Made by a program: the position numbers and the translations under genes. A DNA stretch of 5,200 bases from the NCBI GenBank assembly GCA_002398845.1, contig DHBY01000050.1:1-5200 (forward strand), given 5' to 3'. Of the stretch, positions 1 to 5,149 are shown piece by piece. The DNA is from Firmicutes bacterium UBA4916 (GTDB lineage Bacteria > Bacillota > Clostridia > Tissierellales > Tepidimicrobiaceae). The notes under the pieces were generated by a model. That model had not been told where the DNA came from and did no database searches. It was given only the letters and a program-made list of their open reading frames with translations. Within the stretch, counting starts at the first letter, position 1. Each line of letters begins with the position of its first letter.

Positions 1-62
1 GCTATTAGCCCAACAAAAGCAGTAAATATATTTTTATTAGGTTTTATTGAATAGCGTCCCAT
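1..62 (-). CDS. N-terminus of an unrecognised protein, cut by the window edge
   Basis: An ATG at 62 opens a frame that stays open to the left edge, giving 20 complete codons: MGRYSIKPNKNIFTAFVGLI. A strong ribosome binding site, AAGGGGG at 72-78, lies 9 nt upstream, which makes the start convincing although only the first residues are visible. A basic, polar beginning (R3, K7, K10) followed by a hydrophobic stretch from about residue 12 suggests an N-terminal membrane segment or signal anchor, but the hydrophobic part is cut off. It lies 78 nt downstream of the truncated acetyltransferase fragment on the same strand. I do not recognise the family and assign no function. Confidence 0.6.
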   Translation of the reverse strand, partial: MGRYSIKPNKNIFTAFVGLI

Positions 63-140
63 ATAATTAATCCCCCTTGTTTTTATCATCTCTTTGAAAC
101 CTTTCCCACTCTATCCATCTAAAATCTAAAATAATTAATA

Positions 141-335
141 CTATTTACTCCATTCACTTTTCAGTATCCCATATATAACACAGTTTACATAACCATCATT
201 AAGTAATTCTCCATCTCGAATTATACCTTCCTTAGTAAATCCAAGCCTTTCTGGAATAGCCCTGCTTTTAAGATTATCTTCTGCACATTTAATCACTACT
301 CTATTTAAATTATAAAATATATAAAGAATGTACAA
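141..335 (-). pseudogene. C-terminal stump of a RimL/YdaF-like GNAT N-acetyltransferase
   Basis: The frame can begin only at a TTG at 335 and ends with TAG at 141-143, giving 64 residues. From about residue 9 it reads as the last third of a RimJ/RimL/YdaF-type acetyltransferase: NLNRVVIKCAEDN, then KSRAIPERLGF (the usual N-x-x-S-x-x-x-x-E-x-LGF motif), then EGIIRDGELLNDGYVNCVIY and a closing LKSEW. Whole proteins of this family are roughly 170-185 residues. The N-terminal two-thirds, including the acetyl-CoA pyrophosphate loop (Q/R-x-x-G-x-G/A), is missing. An in-frame TAA lies directly before the TTG and no ribosome binding site is seen. Residues 1-8 are probably read-through of the junction. 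An intact small membrane protein gene abuts it upstream, so the front was probably lost by deletion or rearrangement rather than by one frameshift. It should have no acetyltransferase activity. Confidence 0.8.
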
Positions 336-340
336 TTAAT

Positions 341-481
341 TTAAGAATTCTTTTTTATATATATCCGTAGCGCTTTTACAAGTAAAAATAGTAAATATAT
401 ACCTACTCCGAGCACAAGCAGTGATATTATTGTAGCTATTATTGATATTCCACTTGGAATTACCCTTACTGTTGTTTCCAT
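341..481 (-). CDS. 46-residue single-span membrane protein, unknown function
   Basis: ATG at 481 to TAA at 341-343 encodes 46 residues. AAAGGGGG at 489-496 lies 7 nt upstream, an excellent ribosome binding site and the main reason to accept so short a gene. The protein begins with a short polar segment (METTVRVIPSGIS), has one strongly hydrophobic helix at about residues 12-36 (Ile, Leu, Val and Gly only, plus a few Ser/Thr/Ala/Tyr), and ends in a basic tail (KALRIYIKKNS). The positive-inside rule predicts an outside N-terminus and a cytoplasmic C-terminus. No signal-peptidase site is evident. Small single-span proteins of this shape are common in Clostridia, but I cannot name a family. Its stop codon is 5 nt before the start of the acetyltransferase stump. 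The gene looks intact between degraded neighbours. A type I toxin-like peptide is conceivable, but no antisense RNA could be shown. Confidence 0.7.
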   Translation of the reverse strand: METTVRVIPSGISIIATIISLLVLGVGIYLLFLLVKALRIYIKKNS

Positions 482-488
482 GGTATTA

Positions 489-496
489 CCCCCTTT
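489..496 (-). promoter_or_regulatory. Ribosome binding site of the 46-residue membrane protein
   Basis: The minus strand reads AAAGGGGG, 7 nt before the ATG at 481. The run of G replaces the usual GGAGG, and pairing with the 16S tail CCUCC is kept through one G-U pair. The site decides that this short frame is a gene. Confidence 0.75.
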
Positions 497-546
497 AAGT
501 ATAAAAACTTAATTATATTTGCTGCACATTATTTATTATATATATA

Positions 547-597
547 CATCAATTATTTTAACTACATATCCTCAATTTCCTTTATTCTATCAAATAT
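547..597. repeat. Direct repeat, copy 1 (partner at 5150-5200)
   Basis: These 51 bases match 5150-5200 at 47 positions with no gap, in the same orientation. The four differences are at 562, 563, 571 and 573. On the minus strand the repeat holds the last codons of a frame (IFDRIKEIEDM, stop) plus 15 nt after the stop (TTAAAATAATTGATG). Two differences swap TAG for TGA and two change one codon (Glu to Asn), so the rest of the tail is unchanged. The left boundary is sharp: bases below 547 no longer match. The right boundary cannot be set because copy 2 runs into the window edge. Confidence 0.85.
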
Positions 598-720
598 ATC
601 AGCTAATTTCTATTAAGTTTTATTTGAAATAAAAAATAACCCGCTAATCTAAAACTTTATAAGCTTTAAACCAGTGGGCCCTGATCTTTTATGATGGTTT
701 ATGTTTAATTTTAGTTTCAT
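562..720 (-). pseudogene. Decayed remnant ending in the repeated C-terminal tail
   Basis: In one minus-strand frame, an ATG at 720-718 opens 23 codons beginning MKLKLNINHHKRSGPTG, closed by TAG at 649-651. The same frame then continues as ISGLFFISNKT, two adjacent stops (610-615), and KLADIFDRIKEIEDM with a final TAG at 562-564. The last part shares its tail with the frame entering at 5200. The frame match may be chance for the upstream part, since no ribosome binding site precedes the ATG and nothing links the 23-codon piece to the tail except phase. The well-supported part is 562-609, the 3' end of a gene whose body is absent. I do not recognise the parent family. Confidence 0.4.
667..701. 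repeat. 7-bp inverted repeat, 21-nt loop
   Basis: TAAACCA at 667-673 is matched by TGGTTTA at 695-701. The loop contains GGGCCC, which is itself palindromic and locally GC-rich in an AT-rich gap. No T-run follows on either strand, so a terminator is not supported. It may be chance or a remnant of the decayed frame that overlaps it. Confidence 0.3.
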
Positions 721-724
721 TCTT

Positions 725-759
725 AAAAAAAGATTATAAAACCTAGAGGACAGCCTCCC
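725..759 (-). terminator. Possible weak rho-independent terminator after the helical-repeat gene
   Basis: On the minus strand, starting about 8 nt past the stop codon at 767, GGAGG-CTGT-CCTCT can form a stem of four Watson-Crick pairs plus one G-U pair (745-758). AGG follows, then TTTTATAATC and a run of seven T (725-731). The position is right and the T-rich tail is good, but the stem is short, so termination may be partial. Confidence 0.4.
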
Positions 760-766
760 TATGTTA

Positions 767-2437
767 TTACCCATTTAAACTATCCAGCTCTGCTTTAAAT
801 GCCCTTTTCCTGGAATGCAATTTTTTATAATGCTCTATAATAGCTGTTCTTCCATTCAATTCACCATTTGATTCTAATGTTTCGCCTAATGCAGTTATAA
901 GTGCAGCTGCCTTATAATAGCTCTTTCGATGACCTTCCCCTACAATGGCATTTGCCCTTTTATTAACCTCCTCTTTTAACCATATAATATACTTTTCATA
1001 TTCTTCATTTGTTAAAACCACTTTTCTTTTCCAATTTAAAAATTGTTCTGACAAGTTTTCCCCATCATCTTCTATAAATCCTAATCTATATATTATCCCA
1101 TCTAAAAGTTGCTGCCCAGCTTTTGTAATTTCATTACCTTTATCTAATACTAAAATAAAAAGTGGTCCAAAAATTCCTTTAGGACTGCTACTCCAACCTA
1201 ATATAGTTTCATCATTTTTACAATATTCATAAATATAATCAAATTCTCCATTAAAAAAACGAATTACATTTTTATATTCCTTAGGAAGGCTATTCTTCAT
1301 CATTTGTTTATTATTATGATATAATCTATACATAGATTCTTCTGGTAGGACATTTGCATATTTTGCTGCTTTATCAGTCATTTTTTGATAATTAGGTAAT
1401 TCAAATAAGCGTAAATAATTATTTAATACTGACTTAGAATAAAAGGCTGCTTCGTAGCATTCTCTAATTATATCAAAATGTTCCAGCTGTTCAGCAGCTT
1501 TTGCAGTTAAATCTGCAACCTCTCCCCTAATAATCAGATGCTCAGGCAATACATTAATAGCTCCCATTCCTAATTCTTCACACTTAGCCCATTCATTTTT
1601 ACTTAGTAGATATTCACAAGCATATTTATATAAAATAGGATGTCTCAATGATTTCTCTGTAGCCACTTTGCATAAAAGATCTATGCCTCCCTGATACATA
1701 CAAGCCTCTAAAAGCAAGTTTCCTGCCATATCTCCATCCGTACTTTTTAAAAAAGCAATCCATTCCTCCATAAATTGGCCTGTACCTTTAAGTTCTTCGG
1801 AACTCATAGTAAATATTTCTTCTACTTTTATACTTTTACACATATCCCAAGAAAAGTATCGATAGAGTTCAGCTATCCTTTCCCTTCCCTTAGTAGTCTG
1901 ATATTTTGCATACATTAAATTTAGAGCAATTTGTTTTAAATTTAAAATTACTAGCTCTTCATTTACAATCTCCTCCAGCCCTAGTTCAAAACAATCTTCC
2001 GTATCTTTATCCAGTACTGAAAATGGCATACTGCAAAGGCAATCATATAATAATGATGCTTCCTCATATTCTTTTTGAAATAGCAAATATTCCGCAATCT
2101 GAAATACTCGAGTAAGCTCTTTCCCTATCCCAAAATTATCATAATAATAGTGCACATAATCACTATCCCAATAGCTATCTCCGTATTCTTCATAACTGTT
2201 GCACTCAAAATAGATTTCTCCATCTTCTATTTCCCTACACCATTTTTTTATCAATTCCTTTTCATAAATAATAGGGTGATAATCTTGCTTTCCGTCTAAG
2301 GAATTTAAAAATATAATCCGTTCATGCTCTTTTGTAATTCGTGCCATATTGTGTATCCATTCAGTCTTTTCTAATTCAGACATAGATAATAATTTTTCAT
2401 CAACCGCTTTCATAAATTCATTATAATTCATTGCCAT
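767..2437 (-). CDS. Uncharacterised 556-residue helical-repeat (TPR-like) protein
   Basis: The frame stays open from a TTG at 2458, but AGAGG (2443-2447) lies 5 nt before the ATG at 2437, so I choose that start (MAMNYNEF); the ATG at 2431 is also possible. No signal peptide or clear membrane span is seen, so it is probably cytoplasmic. Around residues 81-102 is an unusual acidic, tyrosine-rich patch (EEYGDSYWDSDYVHYYYD). Residues about 111-137 (VFQIAEYLLFQKEYEEASLL) and 265-345 (YACEYLLSK, AAEQLEHFDIIRECYEAAF) look like TPR-type helix pairs. The C-terminus (about 505-553, SYYKAAALITALGETLESNG and IEHYKKLHSRKRAFKAEL) resembles, from memory, the helical tail of SWIM zinc-finger proteins. The Cys-x-Cys...Cys-x-His SWIM motif itself is absent. 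The gene begins 58 nt after the NUDIX gene and may be co-transcribed with it. Function unknown; the repeats suggest a protein-binding scaffold. Confidence 0.85.
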   Translation of the reverse strand: MAMNYNEFMKAVDEKLLSMSELEKTEWIHNMARITKEHERIIFLNSLDGKQDYHPIIYEKELIKKWCREIEDGEIYFECNSYEEYGDSYWDSDYVHYYYDNFGIGKELTRVFQIAEYLLFQKEYEEASLLYDCLCSMPFSVLDKDTEDCFELGLEEIVNEELVILNLKQIALNLMYAKYQTTKGRERIAELYRYFSWDMCKSIKVEEIFTMSSEELKGTGQFMEEWIAFLKSTDGDMAGNLLLEACMYQGGIDLLCKVATEKSLRHPILYKYACEYLLSKNEWAKCEELGMGAINVLPEHLIIRGEVADLTAKAAEQLEHFDIIRECYEAAFYSKSVLNNYLRLFELPNYQKMTDKAAKYANVLPEESMYRLYHNNKQMMKNSLPKEYKNVIRFFNGEFDYIYEYCKNDETILGWSSSPKGIFGPLFILVLDKGNEITKAGQQLLDGIIYRLGFIEDDGENLSEQFLNWKRKVVLTNEEYEKYIIWLKEEVNKRANAIVGEGHRKSYYKAAALITALGETLESNGELNGRTAIIEHYKKLHSRKRAFKAELDSLNG

Positions 2438-2495
2438 TTTCACCTCTGTTTTTTTCAATTTAAGACATTGTGTTTTATACCTCTATATTTAAAAG

Positions 2496-2990
2496 CTAAA
2501 AAATTTTAATATACTTTGAAAGTAAATCAAAATATTTGTCACTATATCTATAAAATTCACCTTTTTGTATCATATCCCTTAATTCTTCTACAGTTACCCA
2601 TTTAACATCGCATACTTCTTCTTTTTGCAACTTAATATCTTCCAAATTTATCTCTTGTTTTACCACCCAAATATCAGTAAAATTACCATTTCGTTTATGA
2701 CTAATAGGCTTATATGTTGGGTGAATATCAATTCCCAATTCTTCTTTTGTTTCTCTACATGCAGCTGTAATGCTATCTTCTCCTTGTATTGCTGATCCCC
2801 CAGTAATTGCCCATTTCCCTGGAGCAAATTTTAAATTTTTAGGCCTTTTTTGAATTAATATTTCTCCTTTGCCATTAATAATCCATATATGCACTACTAA
2901 ATGGTATTCCCCATCTCCTAAGTTTTCCCCTCTAGTAATAGTTTTTCCAATCATATTACCATTTTCATCTAGTATCTCCCATGTTTCCAT
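2496..2990 (-). CDS. NUDIX hydrolase (MutT/IPP-isomerase-like)
   Basis: The 164-residue protein starts at ATG 2990 behind a very strong ribosome binding site (AAGGGAGGGGG, 2997-3007). The NUDIX box is complete at residues 65-87: G65, five residues, E71, seven residues, R79-E80, then E83-E84 and G86-I87. The glutamates bind the divalent metal used to hydrolyse a nucleoside diphosphate linked to another moiety. Only T81, at a position usually hydrophobic, departs from consensus. The N-terminus WEILDENGNMIGKTITRGE and the following YHLVVHIWI strand and QKRP are typical of the NUDIX branch related to type I isopentenyl-diphosphate isomerase, seen often in Clostridia. The C-terminal part (EEVCDVKWVTVEELRDMI) is the usual NUDIX ending. 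The length is normal for a single-domain enzyme. The substrate cannot be read from the sequence; nucleotide-sugar, oxidised nucleotide or isoprenoid diphosphate are possible. It lies between the double acetyltransferase and the helical-repeat gene. Confidence 0.93.
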   Translation of the reverse strand: METWEILDENGNMIGKTITRGENLGDGEYHLVVHIWIINGKGEILIQKRPKNLKFAPGKWAITGGSAIQGEDSITAACRETKEELGIDIHPTYKPISHKRNGNFTDIWVVKQEINLEDIKLQKEEVCDVKWVTVEELRDMIQKGEFYRYSDKYFDLLSKYIKIF

Positions 2991-2996
2991 AGAAAT

Positions 2997-3007
2997 CCCC
3001 CTCCCTT
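2997..3007 (-). promoter_or_regulatory. Extended G-rich ribosome binding site of the NUDIX gene
   Basis: The minus strand reads AAGGGAGGGGG, ending 6 nt before the ATG at 2990. The GGAGG core at 3000-3004 leaves 9 nt of spacing. It is the longest anti-16S match in the window and suggests efficient translation. Confidence 0.7.
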
Positions 3008-3070
3008 CTACGGTAGATTTTATATTATTGCACTATTAGCAAAATTGTTTAAATTGATTTTAATATTTAA

Positions 3071-4252
3071 TTAATCCCATTGTCCTGGAAATCTTAATTT
3101 TTGTAGTTGTGGAAATTTTTTATTGTATTCTTCCACTTCTTCCTTTGGAAGATTTTCAAAAACTTCCGATTCGTAGAATTTTCCTTTTATGCCTTTCATA
3201 CTATCTTCTGTTAATTCAATTCCCATAAATGCATCAAAGTTTTTGCCATCAGCAGTTGTAATATTAAAGTTGTCACATGTTTTAAATCCTAGTCGAGGAT
3301 AATAATCTGGTTCTCCAAAAATTACAATACCTTTATACCCTTTATTTGCAGCTAATTTCATTGTTTCCCTTAATAACAGCTCGCCAACTCCACATCCTTG
3401 CCATTTAGGCTCTACGCAAAGGGGTCCAAAGGTTATAATTTCATGTGTATCTGCCCCATCAACAACTCGTGCCTTTGAATACATTATACATCCTATTACT
3501 TCTCCATCCTTTACTGCTATCCTGCTTAGTTCTGGAAGATAGTCCTTATCTTGACGTAATTTATGTACAAGATAATGTTCATCACATCCAAGATGATGTT
3601 TATTCCAAAATGCGTGCTGTGTCATTAACTCTACATTATACCAATCATCCCTCGTTTCCATTCTAATTTCTATTTCTTCATGATTTAATCTTTTCTTTTC
3701 TTCTGGAAACCATCCAAATTCTAATCTTACTTCTTTTCTTTGTAAATCATTATTCTTGTAGCAGCAAGTATCCATACCAATCAAGCTAAAGCCTTCATGC
3801 TGATAAAAATCTACTGCATTAACATTACAAGATTGTGTTTCTAGTATAATAGCTCGACGACGTTCTCTTCTTGCTTGTTCCTTCGCCATCTCAACTAACG
3901 TATGACCTATTCCTTGTTTTTGATATTTTTCTACCACCCAAAGTTCTGTAATTCTTAGACGATTAGACCATAATTCTTGATCAGTTTCAATTGCAGCAAC
4001 TAATTCATCATTAACTAACACTCCCCAAGCATAAGCATTCCCCCAGTGATCTTCATATAACTTATCTGGAAAATCATATTCTTCTGGTGTATGAGTTACT
4101 GGCTCTGCAAAATCTTTCTTTTCTATCTCAATAGCAAATCCTTTATTTTTTTTATTTACTATAACATCATAATATTTATCTGTTTTATACTTTATTGGAA
4201 TTATAGTTCCCTTCCATTTTTCTTTTGGTAAATGTATAATCTCATATTTCAT
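3071..4252 (-). CDS. Tandem GNAT acetyltransferase: streptothricin-acetyltransferase-like plus YhbS-like
   Basis: The 393-residue protein starts at ATG 4252 with AAAGGA (4261-4266) 8 nt upstream. It holds two acetyl-CoA-dependent GNAT modules. Module 1 (about 60-178) resembles the SatA-type streptothricin acetyltransferase group: DHWGNAYAWGVLV, ITELWVVEKY, the acetyl-CoA loop Q111-K-Q-G114-I-G116, ILETQSCNVNAVDFYQHEGF and CCYKNN. Module 2 (about 194-350) resembles YhbS (COG3153): AFWNKHH, ITFGPLCVEP, the loop Q285-G-C-G288-V-G290 and IFGEPDYYPRLGF. Residues 1-59 (HLPKEKWKG) form the usual N-terminal lead of the SatA-like group in Clostridia. Residues 350-393 are a charged tail ending in LRFPGQWD. 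Both loops are intact, so both modules could be active. Streptothricin is only one candidate substrate for module 1; homology to the group does not prove resistance. It is probably cytoplasmic. It lies 80 nt upstream of the NUDIX gene. Confidence 0.9.
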   Translation of the reverse strand: MKYEIIHLPKEKWKGTIIPIKYKTDKYYDVIVNKKNKGFAIEIEKKDFAEPVTHTPEEYDFPDKLYEDHWGNAYAWGVLVNDELVAAIETDQELWSNRLRITELWVVEKYQKQGIGHTLVEMAKEQARRERRRAIILETQSCNVNAVDFYQHEGFSLIGMDTCCYKNNDLQRKEVRLEFGWFPEEKKRLNHEEIEIRMETRDDWYNVELMTQHAFWNKHHLGCDEHYLVHKLRQDKDYLPELSRIAVKDGEVIGCIMYSKARVVDGADTHEIITFGPLCVEPKWQGCGVGELLLRETMKLAANKGYKGIVIFGEPDYYPRLGFKTCDNFNITTADGKNFDAFMGIELTEDSMKGIKGKFYESEVFENLPKEEVEEYNKKFPQLQKLRFPGQWD

Positions 4253-4275
4253 AGTCTTTATCCTTTCTTTTTCAT

Positions 4276-4311
4276 ATCCATTATTGTCTTAACAATATAA
4301 CTCATATGGAT
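4276..4311 (-). promoter_or_regulatory. Two-tier hairpin in the leader of the double acetyltransferase gene
   Basis: An outer stem pairs ATCCAT (4276-4281) with ATGGAT (4306-4311). Directly inside it, TATTGT (4282-4287) pairs with ACAATA (4292-4297) around a CTTA loop. An 8-nt bulge (4298-4305) sits on one side. The structure lies between the 74-residue gene and the ribosome binding site at 4261-4266. No T-run follows on the minus strand, so it is not a standard terminator. A role in mRNA stability or translation is possible but unproven. Confidence 0.35.
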
Positions 4312-4326
4312 GCTATTTAATATCAA

Positions 4327-4551
4327 TTATTCTTCCTGCTTTATGCTTGAACCAATTGCCCCTCCTAAAAACATACCAATACCCATACTCACGCTTAAAT
4401 TTTTAAAAAACAACTGGCCTATGGTCATTCCAAGACACATTCCTAGGCACATTCCTACTGCCAAATAATTATCTTCTTCATTCTCTTCAAAACTATCGTT
4501 GTCTTCATCATCAATCTCTGTATTTTTATTTTCCTTATCCTTTTCATCCAT
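4327..4551 (-). CDS. 74-residue acidic, Gly/Met/Cys-rich small membrane protein
   Basis: ATG 4551 to a stop at 4327 gives 74 residues, with AAGGAG (4563-4568) 11 nt upstream, slightly long spacing. The first 28 residues are highly charged and mostly acidic (MDEKDKENKNTEIDDEDNDS then FEENEEDN). The rest forms two short hydrophobic segments. Residues about 29-48 hold a repeated GMCLGMCLGM motif, and residues about 53-68 read LSVSMGIGMFLGGAIGS. Glycines recur every fourth position, the pattern of a glycine zipper, in which small residues let transmembrane helices pack closely. This suggests a helical hairpin or an oligomeric membrane protein with an acidic tail, probably cytoplasmic. The two cysteines, four residues apart, would lie on one helix face. 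I recognise no named family with confidence, though small glycine-zipper proteins of this design occur in Clostridia and Bacilli. It sits between two acetyltransferase genes with its own ribosome binding site. Confidence 0.8.
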   Translation of the reverse strand: MDEKDKENKNTEIDDEDNDSFEENEEDNYLAVGMCLGMCLGMTIGQLFFKNLSVSMGIGMFLGGAIGSSIKQEE

Positions 4552-4623
4552 GATTTCAATTTCTCCTTCTTTATACTATATAAATAATTTCTGCTTCACG
4601 TTAATTTACTAGTGCGAACTACT

Positions 4624-5097
4624 TTATTTAACATTAAATTTATAGTAAGCTAAAACATCATCATCATAAAGATGTTTAAATCCCAGCTTTTCCAAAATGT
4701 GTTTGCTTCTATGATTTCTATGTACTGCATCTGCATAAATAGTCTTAAGGCCTAATGTATTTATTGCATAATCAATTAATAATCGCTGTGCCTCCGTTCC
4801 ATATCCCTTTTCTTTAAATGCATCATTAACTAAATGAATACTTAAGGTACCACATAGTTTTTCTTTATCCATTCGCTTTATTTGAATTTCTCCAACAGTC
4901 TTGTCATTATGGCATATTGCAAAAAAAATCCTACTTGTATCTAAAACTTTATTTTGATAATATCTATCGACCTTCCCTTTATTATAAGTATAAGTATCAT
5001 AAGTCATTGCCGGATCAGCAACATAATCTTTAAAAAAAGCATGACACCTTTCTATTGTGTATGGTGCTAAAACAATCTTTTCTCCTCGCAATATCAC
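4624..5097 (-). CDS. RimJ/RimL-type GNAT N-acetyltransferase
   Basis: The frame is open from a GTG at 5106, but GAGG (5106-5109) overlaps that codon and sits 8 nt before a second GTG at 5097. Starting there gives MILRGEKIVLAPYT, matching the usual xLRGEKIxLRP start of the family, so I call 157 residues. The acetyl-CoA loop is K95-E-K-G98-Y-G100, with Lys in place of the usual Gln/Arg, followed by TEAQRLLIDYAINTLGLKTI. The C-terminal motif NHRSKHILEKLGF (the N-x-x-S...EKLGF signature) and a YYKFNVK end complete the fold. The family acetylates ribosomal protein N-termini, other protein termini, or small molecules including antibiotics; the substrate here is unknown. Length is slightly below the usual 170-185. 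It lies 67 nt after the tail of the gene entering at the right edge. The stump at 141-335 is from the same broad family but clearly diverged. Confidence 0.9.
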   Translation of the reverse strand: MILRGEKIVLAPYTIERCHAFFKDYVADPAMTYDTYTYNKGKVDRYYQNKVLDTSRIFFAICHNDKTVGEIQIKRMDKEKLCGTLSIHLVNDAFKEKGYGTEAQRLLIDYAINTLGLKTIYADAVHRNHRSKHILEKLGFKHLYDDDVLAYYKFNVK

Positions 5098-5149
5098 CTT
5101 AACCACCTCATTAATCTAGATTTTTACTCCGCCCTTTTCTACACATGTT

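Noticed and set aside
535..552. AT-alternating tract TTATATATATACATCAAT as a promoter
   Set aside because: It contains TATAAT on the minus strand, but no -35 box lies at suitable distance and simple TA repeats give such matches by chance.
945..1232. Plus-strand open frame of 95 codons inside the helical-repeat gene
   Set aside because: It lies wholly opposite a well-supported gene, has no ribosome binding site, and its Ser/Phe/Leu-rich composition is what the antisense of an AT-rich gene gives.
1906..2115. Plus-strand open frame of 69 codons
   Set aside because: Antisense shadow of the same gene, with no recognisable protein features.
3009..3019. Palindrome CTACGGTAG as a terminator or operator before the NUDIX gene
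   Set aside because: With a realistic loop only about four pairs form, and no T-run follows.
3445..3666. Plus-strand open frame of 73 codons
   Set aside because: Antisense to the conserved second GNAT module; no start signals.
4575..4604. Promoter-like TTAACG - 18 nt - TATAGT ahead of the 74-residue gene
   Set aside because: Transcription would begin at or inside the ribosome binding site at 4563-4568, leaving almost no leader, and such boxes arise easily by chance in this AT-rich DNA.
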